From the NCBI GenBank assembly GCA_963530515.1, contig CAUSEC010000013.1, forward strand, positions 62,001 through 126,000: a stretch of 64,000 bases of DNA, written 5' to 3'. The notes under the pieces were generated by a model, which was not told where the DNA came from, ran no database searches, and saw only the letters and a list, made by a program, of their open reading frames with translations. The first letter of the stretch is position 1. Every line of letters starts with the position of its first letter. The stretch comes from CBFFRJ01 sp963530515. GTDB lineage: Bacteria > Pseudomonadota > Gammaproteobacteria > Enterobacterales > Enterobacteriaceae. Shown in pieces: positions 8,394 through 17,672 of the stretch. Both the position numbers and the translations under genes were made by a program.

Positions 8394-9480
8394 ACTGGCT
8401 GGTCTGCGGCAATTTAGCCGACAGCCAGGCCAGCCCACCCGATCCCATATTCTGTAATCCGCCCACCAGTGCGCCTGCGGTGCCGGCGAGAAAAGGAAAC
8501 GGCTCCATTGCGCCGCTGGTAGCGAGCGGGAAAAGCATTCCCGCGCCAAAGAAAAAGAGTGCGGCCGGGAGCAGCAACGTCCAGAGGTTCATCACCCCGA
8601 ACCAGCCGGGGACCCACATCATCAGTCCCGCCAGCAGACAGCTACCTACCGCCTGCCACATCAGCGTTGAGAAGCGCTTATTCTGCCGTCCGGCAAACCA
8701 GGCACCGAAAAAGGCCGCCGGTATTGGCAGGATAAACAAAATGCTGACCGCCATACTGGACAGCCCCAGCACTGAGCCCATCAGCACCCCGGAACAGGCT
8801 TCGAACACCGCGATGCCCGCCAGCCCGCCAATCAGCATTAACAGGTAACAGCTAAACATGCCGTTGCCGAGCAGGGTTTTGTAGCGCGTCATCAGAGGCA
8901 TATTCAGGGTGCCGGTCGGGCGGGTTTCCGGCATCCAGCGCGCCATGCTCCAGGTGACGCCCGCGCAGAGCACCAGCAAAAAGAGATAACAGGCGCGCCA
9001 GTTCCATGCGGTGGTCAACAGGCCGCCAATCAGCGGTGCCAGCAGAGGGCTAATCAGAATGCCCATGTTCAGCAGGCTGTTAGCGTGGCGTAACTCGGTG
9101 CCGGAATAGAGGTCACGGGGCAGCGTGCGCGCCATCACCCCGCCGACGCCGGTGCCCATGCCCTGGAAGGCGCTGGCGATAATCAGCACCGTCAGGCTGT
9201 GGGTAAACAGTGCCACCAGCGTGGCCAGCATAAACAGGCTCAGGCCAAACAGGATAGCCGGGCGACGACCAACACGATCGGCAACGGGGCCATAAAACAG
9301 TTGGGATACGCCATAGGTCAGCAGATAGGCCGCCATTACGCTCTGCACCGCCCCTTCACGCACGTTCAGATCCTGCGCCATACCCGCAATCGCCGGAATA
9401 TAAATGGTTTGTGTCATCTGTCCGACCGCGACCAGCAGGACCAGCATCAGAAGCAAACTGACGTTACGTTCTCTTTTCAT
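8296..9480 (-). CDS. emrD: Multidrug efflux MFS transporter EmrD
   Basis: This 394-residue drug:H+ antiporter has 12 predicted membrane helices and matches E. coli EmrD from MKRERNVSLLLMLVLLVAVGQ to the C-terminus. The MFS loop 2-3 signature GPVADRVGRRPAI and the antiporter motif MGTGVGGVMARTLPRDLY are present. It exports amphipathic compounds across the inner membrane. Its last 98 bases overlap, tail to tail, the 3' end of the GH5-like gene on the other strand. Confidence 0.96.
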   Translation of the reverse strand: MKRERNVSLLLMLVLLVAVGQMTQTIYIPAIAGMAQDLNVREGAVQSVMAAYLLTYGVSQLFYGPVADRVGRRPAILFGLSLFMLATLVALFTHSLTVLIIASAFQGMGTGVGGVMARTLPRDLYSGTELRHANSLLNMGILISPLLAPLIGGLLTTAWNWRACYLFLLVLCAGVTWSMARWMPETRPTGTLNMPLMTRYKTLLGNGMFSCYLLMLIGGLAGIAVFEACSGVLMGSVLGLSSMAVSILFILPIPAAFFGAWFAGRQNKRFSTLMWQAVGSCLLAGLMMWVPGWFGVMNLWTLLLPAALFFFGAGMLFPLATSGAMEPFPFLAGTAGALVGGLQNMGSGGLAWLSAKLPQTSQFSLGMLMTFAGVLILLSWLPLALRQGQSEQTV

Positions 9481-9656
9481 TTGTAGATTACATTGTAAAA
9501 AGTGGGTATCAAAGGACAGGCTGCTGCCGTAACCGTGAAATTCGAGAGGAATCTACCACGGTATTATGACAAGACAAGAAGGGCGGCCATAAAGCACCGC
9601 AGGTGACAGGCAGGTTTTGTAAACGATTATCGGCAAGATTTGTTGCCAGCCTGCTA

Positions 9657-10490
9657 TCAGGACAGGCGCAGCAGAATTGCCCCCAGCGCAATGCCGCAGG
9701 CGGCGAAAATACGCAGACCGGAAACCTTCTCTTTGAGCAGAACAAAGGCGATAAACGCGCCGAACAGAATAGAGGTTTCGCGCAGGGCCGCGACCACTGC
9801 CAGCGGGGCCTGGGTCATCGCCCAGAGTGCCAGCCCGTAAGAGCCCATGGTGCCAATCCCGCCCGGCACGCCTTTTTTCCAGTGGCTGAGCAGATAGCGT
9901 GACGCTTCCTGGCGGCGCATCAGCATCGCCCAGAGCAACAAGAAGAAGCCGTTGAGGAAGAAGGTCCAGAGCGTATAACCCAGGGCCGTGCCGGAAAGGC
10001 GCACGCCGGTGCCGTCGACCAGCGTATAGCCTGCAATAAAGCAAGCGTTGAGCAGCGCCAGCCAGATCCCCTGCCGGGAGCGGTTCCGCCCGTTAAAGGC
10101 CATACCGAGTATCGACAGGCAGATAACGGCGATACCCATCCAGGCCATTGATGACAGGGAATCACCGAGAAAAATCACGCTTATCAGAGCGACCAAAAGC
10201 GGTGCCGTACCGCGCATCAGCGGGTAGGTCTGGCTCATGTCCGAGACCTGATAGGTTTTGGCGACCAGCACGGTGTACACCACCTGCAAGGCACAGGAGA
10301 CTGCCAGATACGGCACGCTGGCAAGCGTCGGCTGGGGTGAAAACGGCAAGATAATCAGGGCCATCGCTGCTGCGGTGCCGCTCACGCTGATGGCGGAGTA
10401 GAGTTTGTCGCTGCCCGATTTGACGATGGCATTCCAGCTGGCATGCAGCAGGGCGGCGAACAGTAAAACAGAGAAAACCGTGAGGGTCAT
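9657..10490 (-). CDS. EamA/DMT-family transporter
   Basis: This 277-residue inner-membrane protein has about ten hydrophobic segments arranged as two EamA repeats (about 5-135 and 150-277). The ends of the repeats, GDSLSSMAWMGIAVICLSI and LKEKVSGLRIFAACGIALG, look alike, as expected for the drug/metabolite transporter superfamily. The substrate is unknown; relatives export amino acids, purines or other metabolites. The ATG at 10490 gives MTLTVFSVLLFAALLHASWN, which starts in the first helix; an upstream extension of 30 residues is possible but unlike the family. Confidence 0.82.
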   Translation of the reverse strand: MTLTVFSVLLFAALLHASWNAIVKSGSDKLYSAISVSGTAAAMALIILPFSPQPTLASVPYLAVSCALQVVYTVLVAKTYQVSDMSQTYPLMRGTAPLLVALISVIFLGDSLSSMAWMGIAVICLSILGMAFNGRNRSRQGIWLALLNACFIAGYTLVDGTGVRLSGTALGYTLWTFFLNGFFLLLWAMLMRRQEASRYLLSHWKKGVPGGIGTMGSYGLALWAMTQAPLAVVAALRETSILFGAFIAFVLLKEKVSGLRIFAACGIALGAILLRLS

Positions 10491-10576
10491 AGTCAGGTAT
10501 GTGCAGTGAAAGTCATAAAAATGTAACACGTTGCAGGCGCGAAAAACCAGCCAGTAACCGTTGCCTGAGTTTTCAG

Positions 10577-10600
10577 CCAAATGTGATCGTCAGCGCAGTT
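10577..10600 (+). promoter_or_regulatory. Possible CRP site upstream of ivbL
   Basis: AAATGTGATCGTCAG contains a clean TGTGA half-site about 100 bases before ivbL, with a poor second half. In E. coli the ilvBN promoter is CRP-activated from a similar distance. Support is one half-site plus the family precedent. Confidence 0.3.
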
Positions 10601-10687
10601 TTTCTCCGTGAGATAAAAACCGGTTGTTCAAAAGGGTTTCCTGTGGTTGTATAAATCCTGTTAAATAATTCAAACACGAGTTCCTAA

Positions 10688-10786
10688 ATGAACGCTTCCA
10701 CTATGACGATGAACCTACTAAAAACCGCGCACAACGCCGCGGTGGTCGTCGTGCGTGTGGTGGTGGTCGTCGGCAACGCGCCGTAG
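10688..10786 (+). CDS. ivbL: ilvBN operon leader peptide IvbL
   Basis: This 32-residue leader is almost identical at its C-terminus to E. coli IvbL (AAVVVVRVVVVVGNAP), with nine valine codons in a ten-codon stretch plus two leucines just before. It works in cis: when charged valine or leucine tRNA is scarce the ribosome stalls on the valine run and the downstream terminator does not form. The gene is too short for ordinary ORF calling but is unmistakable, and it is followed by the expected attenuator. Confidence 0.96.
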   Translation: MNASTMTMNLLKTAHNAAVVVVRVVVVVGNAP

Positions 10787-10811
10787 GGACTGGAACAACA
10801 CACGATTCCAA

Positions 10812-10848
10812 AACCCCGCCGGCGCAAACCGGGCGGGGTTTTTAGTTT
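10812..10848 (+). terminator. Attenuator terminator of ivbL-ilvBN
   Basis: AACCCCGCC and GGCGGGGTT form a GC-rich stem followed by TTTTTAGTTTT, 26 bases after the ivbL stop and before ilvB. This is the transcription attenuator governed by translation of the leader peptide. Confidence 0.9.
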
Positions 10849-10890
10849 TAGCCCACCCGGAAAGTCGGCCCAGAAGAAAAGGACTGGAGC

Positions 10891-12576
10891 ATGGCAAGTT
10901 CGGGCACAACTTCAACAACACGCTATACCGGCGCGCAGCTGATCGTTCATTTACTGGAACGTCAGGGGATTACCACGGTCACGGGTATTCCTGGCGGCAC
11001 GGTTCTCCCTTTATACGATGCGTTAAGCCAGAGCACGCAAATCCGCCACGTACTGGCTCGCCATGAGCAGGGTGCCGGGTTTATCGCGCAGGGCATGGCG
11101 CGCACGCAGGGCAAACCGGGCGTCTGCATTGCCTGTAGCGGCCCGGGCGCCACCAACCTGGTGACGGCCATCGCCGATGCGCGACTCGACTCCATCCCGC
11201 TGATTTGCATTACCGGCCAGGTTCCGGCCTCGATGATCGGTACCGACGCGTTCCAGGAAGTCGACACTTACGGTATCTCTATCCCCATCACCAAGCACAA
11301 CTATCTGGTCCGCGACATCACCGAGCTTCCGCAGGTGGTGAGCGACGCGTTCCGTATTGCGCAGTCCGGCCGCCCAGGCCCGGTGTGGATAGATATTCCT
11401 AAAGATGTGCAGACCGCCACTATCGAACTGAGCGAGTTACCCGCGCCGGGCGAGAAAGCGCCAGCCCCGGCATTTGAAGCGCAGAGCGTGCAGGACGCGG
11501 CGGCGATGATCAACGCCGCAAAACGCCCGGTGCTCTACCTGGGCGGCGGGGTTATCAACTCCCCGGACGCGGTGCGTGCCCTCGCAGAAAAAGCCAACCT
11601 GCCGACCACCATGACGTTAATGGCGCTGGGTGTGATGCCAAAAGCGCACCCGCTGTCGCTGGGCATGTTGGGCATGCACGGCGCGCGCAGCACTAACTTT
11701 ATTCTGCAAGAGTCTGATTTACTGATTGTTATGGGCGCACGTTTTGATGACCGGGCAATCGGCAAAACGGAGCAGTTCTGCCCGAATGCCAAAATTATCC
11801 ACGTCGACATCGACCGCGCCGAATTCGGCAAAATCAAACAGCCGCATATCGCCATTCAGGGTGATGTGGGTGAAGTGGTTGCCCAATTGCTGCCCCAGGT
11901 TGAAGCCCAGGCGCGTGACGACTGGCGCAATACCGTCAGCCAGTTGCAGCAGGAGTTCCCGTCTGCCATTCCACAGGGCGGCGACCCGCTGACCCACTAT
12001 GGTCTGATCAACGCCGTTGCCGCCTGCGTTGACGACAGCGCCATTATTTCTACCGACGTGGGCCAGCACCAGATGTGGACCGCGCAGGCGTATCCGCTGA
12101 ACCGTCCGCGTCAGTGGCTGACCTCCGGTGGTCTGGGTACGATGGGCTTTGGCCTGCCTGCGGCGGTGGGTGCGGCGCTGGCGAACCCGGATCGCAAAGT
12201 TATCTGCTTCTCCGGCGACGGCAGCCTGATGATGAACATTCAGGAGATGGCAACCGCTGCTGAAAACAATCTGGATGTGAAAATCATCCTGATGAACAAC
12301 GAAGCGCTCGGTCTGGTGCACCAGCAGCAGAGCCTGTTCTACCAGCAGGGCGTGTTTGCGGCGACCTATCCGGGCATGATTAACTTTATGCAGATTGCCG
12401 CCGGTTTCGGCCTGCAAAGCTGCGACCTGAATGCCGAGGCCGATCCGCATGCGGCGTTGCAGGAGATTATCTCTCGCCCTGGCCCGGCGCTGATCCACGT
12501 GCGTATCGACGCGCACGAAAAAGTGTATCCGATGGTGCCGCCGGGTGCGGCAAATACTGAAATGGTGGGGGAATAA
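10891..12576 (+). CDS. ilvB: Acetolactate synthase I large subunit IlvB
   Basis: This 561-residue TPP- and FAD-dependent catalytic subunit condenses pyruvate with pyruvate or 2-ketobutyrate in valine, leucine and isoleucine synthesis. The N-terminal pyrimidine-binding domain has the activating glutamate in VLARHEQGAGFIAQG. A central FAD/regulatory domain follows, and the C-terminal TPP domain carries GDGSLMMNIQEMATAAENN (the GDG...N motif). The start follows AAGGACTGGAGC. ilvN begins 3 bases after its stop, giving the standard large/small subunit pair. Confidence 0.97.
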   Translation: MASSGTTSTTRYTGAQLIVHLLERQGITTVTGIPGGTVLPLYDALSQSTQIRHVLARHEQGAGFIAQGMARTQGKPGVCIACSGPGATNLVTAIADARLDSIPLICITGQVPASMIGTDAFQEVDTYGISIPITKHNYLVRDITELPQVVSDAFRIAQSGRPGPVWIDIPKDVQTATIELSELPAPGEKAPAPAFEAQSVQDAAAMINAAKRPVLYLGGGVINSPDAVRALAEKANLPTTMTLMALGVMPKAHPLSLGMLGMHGARSTNFILQESDLLIVMGARFDDRAIGKTEQFCPNAKIIHVDIDRAEFGKIKQPHIAIQGDVGEVVAQLLPQVEAQARDDWRNTVSQLQQEFPSAIPQGGDPLTHYGLINAVAACVDDSAIISTDVGQHQMWTAQAYPLNRPRQWLTSGGLGTMGFGLPAAVGAALANPDRKVICFSGDGSLMMNIQEMATAAENNLDVKIILMNNEALGLVHQQQSLFYQQGVFAATYPGMINFMQIAAGFGLQSCDLNAEADPHAALQEIISRPGPALIHVRIDAHEKVYPMVPPGAANTEMVGE

Positions 12577-12579
12577 GCC

Positions 12580-12870
12580 ATGCAACAGACAACTTCTGAC
12601 AACGTTATCCTTGAACTCACCGTGCGTAACCATCCGGGTGTCATGACCCACGTCTGCGGCCTGTTTGCCCGTCGCGCGTTCAACGTCGAAGGCATTCTCT
12701 GCTTGCCGATCAAAGACAGTGAACACAGCCGCATCTGGCTACTGGTTAACGACGACCAGCGCCTGCAGCAGATGATTAGCCAGATTGAGAAGCTTGAAGA
12801 CGTGGTGCAGGTGGTGCGTAACCAGTCATCGCCAGGCATGTTTAACAAGCTGGCAGTGTTCTTCGAGTAA
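12580..12870 (+). CDS. ilvN: Acetolactate synthase I small regulatory subunit IlvN
   Basis: This 96-residue ACT-domain protein matches E. coli IlvN (LELTVRNHPGVMTHVCGLFARRAFNVEGI). The ACT domain binds valine and confers feedback inhibition on IlvB while also raising its activity. Its start lies 3 bases beyond the ilvB stop. A terminator follows, closing the ivbL-ilvB-ilvN operon. In E. coli uhpA would come next; here it does not. Confidence 0.97.
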   Translation: MQQTTSDNVILELTVRNHPGVMTHVCGLFARRAFNVEGILCLPIKDSEHSRIWLLVNDDQRLQQMISQIEKLEDVVQVVRNQSSPGMFNKLAVFFE

Positions 12871-12892
12871 CCCGCCTTCCTCACCGTCATTC

Positions 12893-12916
12893 GCCCGGCG
12901 TGCCCGGGCTTTTTTA
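12893..12916 (+). terminator. Rho-independent terminator after ilvN
   Basis: GCCCGG (12893-12898) pairs with CCGGGC (12904-12909), followed by a run of six T residues. Confidence 0.85.
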
Positions 12917-13044
12917 TGACCCCCACTCTGTTGAATCATCCATCGGCGTGATCCCGGAGGATAAATAAAATCAGTAACCTGAGGCTGTCTTTTACCCCTG
13001 ATTTACTTTTATGATGTGCCTCCTAAGATGTGGCAGGAGTTTTC

Positions 13045-13497
13045 ATGATCTGGTTAACGCTCGCGACGCTGGTTGCGGTTTTTATCATCGGATTCAGGGT
13101 GTTAACCTCTGAGCCGCGAAGAGCAGTGCGCCGCTTAAGTGAACGGTTGTCCGTCACGCCCGTGCCGGTGGAAACCATGATTGACCAGATGGGAAAAAGT
13201 GCGGGCAGCGAGTTTATCCACTATTTATCCCGCCCGGATGAAGCCCATTTGCAAAACGCGGCCCAGGTGCTGTTTATCTGGGAAGTGTTCATTGTCGATG
13301 GCAGCGAACGCAACCTGCAGTACTGGCACCGGATCTTGCAGAAGGCGCGCCTGGCAGCCCCCATAACCGATGCGCAAATTCGTCTCGCGCTCGGTTTCTT
13401 GCGCGAACTGGAACCGGATATCTCAGAACTCAACGCCTTCCAGATGCGCTACAACACGCTGTTTATCCCCGAAGAAGGCGTGCACTGGCTGCACTAA
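13045..13497 (+). CDS. yicN: YicN, DUF1198 protein
   Basis: This 150-residue protein matches E. coli YicN along its length. It has one N-terminal membrane helix (about 2-20, ATLVAVFIIGFRVL) followed by a soluble, helix-rich domain ending VHWLH. Function is unknown. The ATG at 13045 follows GCAGGAG and was preferred to a slightly upstream start that adds five non-homologous residues. nepI follows about 110 bases later on the same strand. Confidence 0.9.
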   Translation: MIWLTLATLVAVFIIGFRVLTSEPRRAVRRLSERLSVTPVPVETMIDQMGKSAGSEFIHYLSRPDEAHLQNAAQVLFIWEVFIVDGSERNLQYWHRILQKARLAAPITDAQIRLALGFLRELEPDISELNAFQMRYNTLFIPEEGVHWLH

Positions 13498-13605
13498 ACC
13501 TTGAACGCAAAGACAGCAAAAAGTTGCCAAACTGTTAAATAAATCACATCTTTGTTTGTTACACTGCGCGACTTTCACGGCAAAACACCATGGCAGGTAA
13601 CAAAA

Positions 13606-14787
13606 ATGATTGAGACACCCAGCGCGCAGCCTCTTAATAACGGCGTCACCCGGCCCAACTGGTCGGCGGTTTTTGCCGTGGCGTTTTGCGTCGCGTGTTT
13701 GATTACCGTGGAATTCCTTCCGGTCAGTCTGCTGACGCCGATGGCGCAGGACTTAGGCATTTCTGAAGGAGTGGCCGGGCAGTCGGTGACCGTCACGGCG
13801 TTTATTGCCATGTTTGCCAGCCTGTTTATCACCAACATCATCGGTAAAACGGACAGGCGTTACGTGGTGATCGCCTTTTCCGTCCTGCTGACCCTCTCCT
13901 GCCTGCTGGTTTCCTTTGCCAGTAACTTTACGCTCCTGCTGGTGGGGCGTGCGTTGCTGGGGCTGGCACTCGGCGGCTTCTGGGCGATGTCTGCGTCGTT
14001 GACCCTGCGACTGGTGCCCGCGCGCACTATCCCGAAAGCGCTGTCGGTGATTTTCGGCGCCGTGTCGATTGCGCTGGTGATTGCCGCACCGCTTGGCAGC
14101 TTTCTCGGTGGGATTATCGGCTGGCGCAATGTGTTTAACGGCGCTGCGGTGATGGGTGTTCTGTGTATTGCCTGGGTGTGGAAGGCGCTGCCGTCGATGC
14201 CGGGGCAAACGGAACATCACCAGAATATGTTCGGCCTGCTCAAGCGTCCGGGCGTGCTGGCGGGGATGATCGCCATCTTTATGGCCTTTGCCGGACAGTT
14301 CTCCTTCTTTACGTATATTCGCCCGGTCTATATGAACATGGCCGGGTTTGACGTGGATGGCCTGACGCTGGTGCTGCTGAGCTTTGGTATTGCCAGCTTC
14401 GTCGGCACCTCATTCTCATCCCACATCCTGAAGCGCTCGGTGAAGCTGGCGCTGGCCTGCGCGCCGCTCATTCTCGCCATTAGCGCGCTGGTGCTGATTC
14501 TGTGGGGAAGCGATAAGGTTGTGGCGGCCGGGATTGCCATTATCTGGGGACTGGCGTTTGCGCTGATCCCGGTAGGCTGGTCGACCTGGATCACCCGTTC
14601 GCTCGCCGACCAGGCCGAAAAAGCCGGGTCGATTCAGGTGGCGGTAATTCAGCTCGCCAATACCTGCGGCGCAGCGGTGGGCGGCTATGCGCTGGATAAT
14701 CTCGGACTGTTGTCACCGCTGGTACTGGCCGGTTCGCTGATGCTTCTAACGGCACTGCTGGTGGCGAGTAAAGTGAAAGTGAAGTGA
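13606..14787 (+). CDS. nepI: Purine ribonucleoside efflux pump NepI
   Basis: This 393-residue MFS exporter with 12 membrane segments matches E. coli NepI (YicM), which exports inosine, guanosine and 6-mercaptopurine-type purines by proton antiport. The N-terminal cytoplasmic stretch MIETPSAQPLNNGVTRPNWS precedes the first helix. The drug-exporter-type motif RALLGLALGGFWAMSASLTL lies in helix 4-5. The ATG at 13606 is preceded by GGCAGGTAAC; a TTG further upstream would give an extension absent from the family. Confidence 0.92.
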   Translation: MIETPSAQPLNNGVTRPNWSAVFAVAFCVACLITVEFLPVSLLTPMAQDLGISEGVAGQSVTVTAFIAMFASLFITNIIGKTDRRYVVIAFSVLLTLSCLLVSFASNFTLLLVGRALLGLALGGFWAMSASLTLRLVPARTIPKALSVIFGAVSIALVIAAPLGSFLGGIIGWRNVFNGAAVMGVLCIAWVWKALPSMPGQTEHHQNMFGLLKRPGVLAGMIAIFMAFAGQFSFFTYIRPVYMNMAGFDVDGLTLVLLSFGIASFVGTSFSSHILKRSVKLALACAPLILAISALVLILWGSDKVVAAGIAIIWGLAFALIPVGWSTWITRSLADQAEKAGSIQVAVIQLANTCGAAVGGYALDNLGLLSPLVLAGSLMLLTALLVASKVKVK

Positions 14788-14810
14788 GATTTTGATGTGG
14801 GCACTGACAG

Positions 14811-14866
14811 TCCCCTCGCCCCTTTGGGGAGAGGGCCTGGGTGAGGGGAATATGCGGCTCTGATGC
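14811..14866. repeat. Partial copy of the 324-bp repeat (GC-rich palindrome end)
   Basis: The palindromic unit CCCCTCGCCCCTTTGGGGAG...GTGAGGGG is followed by GAATATGCGGCTCTGATG. The same palindrome-plus-flank order is seen at 29606-29660 (GAATATGTGGCTCTGATGG), so this is a fragment of the longer element flanking the catabolic block, here in the same orientation as the right copy. It lies between the convergent nepI and yicL genes. Confidence 0.75.
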
Positions 14867-14869
14867 GTA

Positions 14870-15775
14870 TCAGGCCGTCACCTGAACGCGTTTCTTTGAA
14901 TCGAGCGAAATCAGCAGGACGGACGAAACAATCAGCAGGGTGCCCAGCCAGTCTGGCAGGGTAAAGGCAATGCCCAGCAGGGCGACCGACAACAGGGCGC
15001 TGCTCAGTGGTTCGGCGCAGCTCAGAATGCTGGCGCGCGAGCCGCCAATCATTTGTGCCCCTTTCAGGTACAGGCTAAAGGTCAGCGCGGTGCCGATCAT
15101 CACCAGGTAGAAAAACGCCATTACCAGGTTGCCGTCGATAACAAAATCATTCCCTTTTCCGGCATAAAACGGCGTCAGCATCATGCCTGCCAGGAACATG
15201 CTCCATCCCACAATCGGCAGCGTGCCGTAGCGGCCAATCAGTGCCGACGGGTAGGTGGTGTAAAGTGCTGCCGAAAAAGCCGAGGCGATGCCCCAGATCA
15301 GGGCTTCGGTAGAAACGGTCAGGGTCGTTGGGTTGCCGTGCGTCACCAGCAGGAAGGTGCCCAGCAGCGAGGTGCCAATAGCCGCCGTCACCGGCAGGCT
15401 GGGTTTGGTTTTACGCACCAGCGCAAACCACATCACGATGATGGTCGGCGACAGAAATTGCAGCACGGTGGCGGTGGCGGCATTGGATTTTTCGATGGTG
15501 ACCAGGAAAGTGAGCTGCACGATCAGTGCGCCAAACAGCGAGAAAAACAGCAGGCTCAGGGTGTCTTTGCGATTTTTAACGATCGAGAAAATCTTGTCGC
15601 CGTTAAAGAACGAAAGGATGAGCAGCACCACACCGCCAGACAACAGACGTACCATTGTCAGCCAGGGGGCATCGATATGACTTCTCTCCATGATGTACTG
15701 CGCGCATACGCCTGAGCTACCCCATAAAACGGCGGCCGCCAGTACGTAAAGCATCCCTTTTTTTGTGGAACCCAT
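14870..15775 (-). CDS. yicL: YicL, EamA-family transporter
   Basis: This 301-residue inner-membrane protein has ten hydrophobic segments in two EamA repeats and matches E. coli YicL (MGSTKKGMLYVLAAAVLWGSSGVCAQYIME). The conserved IEKSNAATATVLQFLSP is typical of DMT carboxylate/amino-acid transporters. The substrate is unknown. It is the last recognisable backbone gene before the left inverted repeat; the nlpA-side neighbours of E. coli are absent. Confidence 0.9.
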   Translation of the reverse strand: MGSTKKGMLYVLAAAVLWGSSGVCAQYIMERSHIDAPWLTMVRLLSGGVVLLILSFFNGDKIFSIVKNRKDTLSLLFFSLFGALIVQLTFLVTIEKSNAATATVLQFLSPTIIVMWFALVRKTKPSLPVTAAIGTSLLGTFLLVTHGNPTTLTVSTEALIWGIASAFSAALYTTYPSALIGRYGTLPIVGWSMFLAGMMLTPFYAGKGNDFVIDGNLVMAFFYLVMIGTALTFSLYLKGAQMIGGSRASILSCAEPLSSALLSVALLGIAFTLPDWLGTLLIVSSVLLISLDSKKRVQVTA

Positions 15776-15945
15776 TTACTCGTCCTGCCATGCTGATTGC
15801 TTATTATTAAGCCGCGCATCATAGCATAAGCAGATTGTGATCGGAGTCGCATCCGTGCTCTCCATGCCTGGATGACTCCCGGAAAATTAACATTCCTTAG
15901 CGATAACAATGTGACAGGGGAATAAGACGGTAACAGCGGTGCTAT

Positions 15946-16269
15946 GGTCCGGCTGAAAATCGACGAAGCGTATCCGCAAGGCCGGGGCGACGCGCATGGA
16001 TGCGCGGCGAGGGCGGCTTTACAGGGACGTTTCATCCGCCCGTCCCCGATAAGCCTGAAGGCATACGCTGAGTGGACCGCGTCAGCGGCGATTTTCCTGC
16101 CGGGAGCCCGGGTCGCCAGGGTGGTGGCGGCGAGCCACCCTGGCACGTTCACGGGTTCTGGCGCTATAGAGAAGCAAGGAACATAAGGTGAACGGAAAGA
16201 CCATCAGAGTCGCATGTTCCCCCTCACCCTAACCCTCTCCCCAAAGAGGAGAGGGGATCGTCCGTGCTC
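15946..16269. repeat. Left copy of a 324-bp inverted repeat flanking the catabolic block
   Basis: This segment is the reverse complement of 29595-29918, the same length with no indels and about 14 mismatches counted by eye (about 96 % identity). It contains an internal long hairpin around CCAGGGTGG...CCACCCTGG and, at its inner end, the GC-rich CCCTCACCCTAACCCTCTCC palindrome. The surrounding 15776-16286 interval has no convincing gene; a short reading frame through the repeat differs from the other copy by amino-acid-changing substitutions. Confidence 0.93.
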
Positions 16270-16286
16270 ACACGATACACAAGCAA

Positions 16287-17672
16287 TTAGAACCAGGCTT
16301 CCCACATCGCGCCGATGTTAAACGAATCCAGCGTGGTGTCGTCGGTGCCGTTCACGCGAGCGGTATGCTTGTTATCCACCTCGCCGCCGGTCACATAGAA
16401 GCGCAGCATTGGGCGGAATTCTGGCCCCATGTCGATGGAGATGTTCTGCGACAGGGTCGCTTTCCAGCCGTTGTTATCGCCATATTTGTCATACGTTACT
16501 TTCTGCCAGCCCAGTTCCAGCCAGGTTGAGTGGACGTCGTTCCACCAGTACATCGGGCGCACGATGGCGTTGTAGTTCTTACGGTTGTCAGACTTGTCCG
16601 CGCTGTTGTCGTAGTCGTGGAAGGCGAGCAGGTATTCCACCTGCATCTGACGACTAAATTTGTGCAGCCCTTCGAAGCTGGCGTAGACGGTGGTCAGATT
16701 GTCAGTTTTGTTGTACACGCTGTTATCCGAGTTGTCGGAGTAACGGGCAATGACCTTGTTCACGCCGCTGTCGTTGGTGTGACTCAGCACCACGCCGCCC
16801 TGCCAGGCTTTCAGGCGATCTTCGCTATCAATGGCTTTCGAATCAAAGCCATAGTTGGCATACACTTCCAGATCCAGCGGGCCGACTTTCATGCCGTGGA
16901 TTTTAGAGGTGACCGCATAGTTGCCTTTATCGCCGGTGCCTGAGCTACCGGTACAGGAAATACGTGACGGGTTATCGCCATCGTCGATCATTTCCGGGTT
17001 ACAGGATTCGACGGACGCAACTGTCGCTACGTCAAACTGCACGCCACCGATGTCGAAGTTTTTCACCCCTGCACCCTGGCCATCGTGGTTCATCCAGAAG
17101 TAGTCGTTGATGCCCTGTTGCGGACGCTGGTGGAAGTCACGACCGGCCCAGAAGTAGGCGTTCGGGTTGGACTCCAGCAGGTTGGTCACACCGGCGTAGG
17201 CTTTTTTCAGGTTAACTTCGTCGCCCCAGTGATCAAACATCACGTTGACGTCCCAGATGGCACCGTGCGAGCTCTTGAAGGCTTTGGAGAGCTGGAATTC
17301 ACCACCGTTGCCTTCGTTACCCAGACGACCAATCGCGGAAGAACCGTTGTAGGAGCCGTCCACGCCGACGTATTTCTGATCGCCGCTCTGGTAATGGGCG
17401 CCATAACGAGCGTAACCGCTGAACTTCACGCCAAACGGAATGGCCAGGTCCGGCGTTTGCGCCGCTGTTTGTGGCTCGGTTACCACATCCGCTTTTTTAG
17501 CAACGGCGGCATCCATTTTTGCCTGACGCTCAGCCAGCGCTTTATCCACCGCTTTCGCGACGATGGCGTCAATTTGTTCCTGAGTAAATTCTTGTGCTAT
17601 CACCGAACCAGAGCAAAGCGCAGCCGCAACCGCCAGCGCCACTGGAAGTTTTTTTATTAATTTCATGATCAT
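16287..17672 (-). CDS. LamB/ScrY/BglH-type carbohydrate porin
   Basis: This roughly 460-residue outer-membrane protein has a signal peptide (LIKKLPVALAVAAALCSGSVIAQ) and a short coiled-coil-like stretch rich in Ala/Lys (about 25-65, as in ScrY). An 18-strand LamB-type barrel ends in an aromatic residue (MWEAWF). It should admit oligo-beta-glucosides or related sugars for the adjacent PTS. It is the last gene of the minus-strand cellobiose-type operon, 142 bases after the IIA gene. A second ATG two codons in (17666) is an equally good start. The substrate is inferred only from context. Confidence 0.85.
   Translation of the reverse strand: MIMKLIKKLPVALAVAAALCSGSVIAQEFTQEQIDAIVAKAVDKALAERQAKMDAAVAKKADVVTEPQTAAQTPDLAIPFGVKFSGYARYGAHYQSGDQKYVGVDGSYNGSSAIGRLGNEGNGGEFQLSKAFKSSHGAIWDVNVMFDHWGDEVNLKKAYAGVTNLLESNPNAYFWAGRDFHQRPQQGINDYFWMNHDGQGAGVKNFDIGGVQFDVATVASVESCNPEMIDDGDNPSRISCTGSSGTGDKGNYAVTSKIHGMKVGPLDLEVYANYGFDSKAIDSEDRLKAWQGGVVLSHTNDSGVNKVIARYSDNSDNSVYNKTDNLTTVYASFEGLHKFSRQMQVEYLLAFHDYDNSADKSDNRKNYNAIVRPMYWWNDVHSTWLELGWQKVTYDKYGDNNGWKATLSQNISIDMGPEFRPMLRFYVTGGEVDNKHTARVNGTDDTTLDSFNIGAMWEAWF

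Noticed and set aside
15658..16152. Minus-strand frame through the left 324-bp repeat (MNVPGWLAATTLATRAPG...)
   Set aside because: The corresponding frame in the right copy differs by amino-acid replacements and ends differently, and it spans a hairpin; it looks like a repeat, not a gene.
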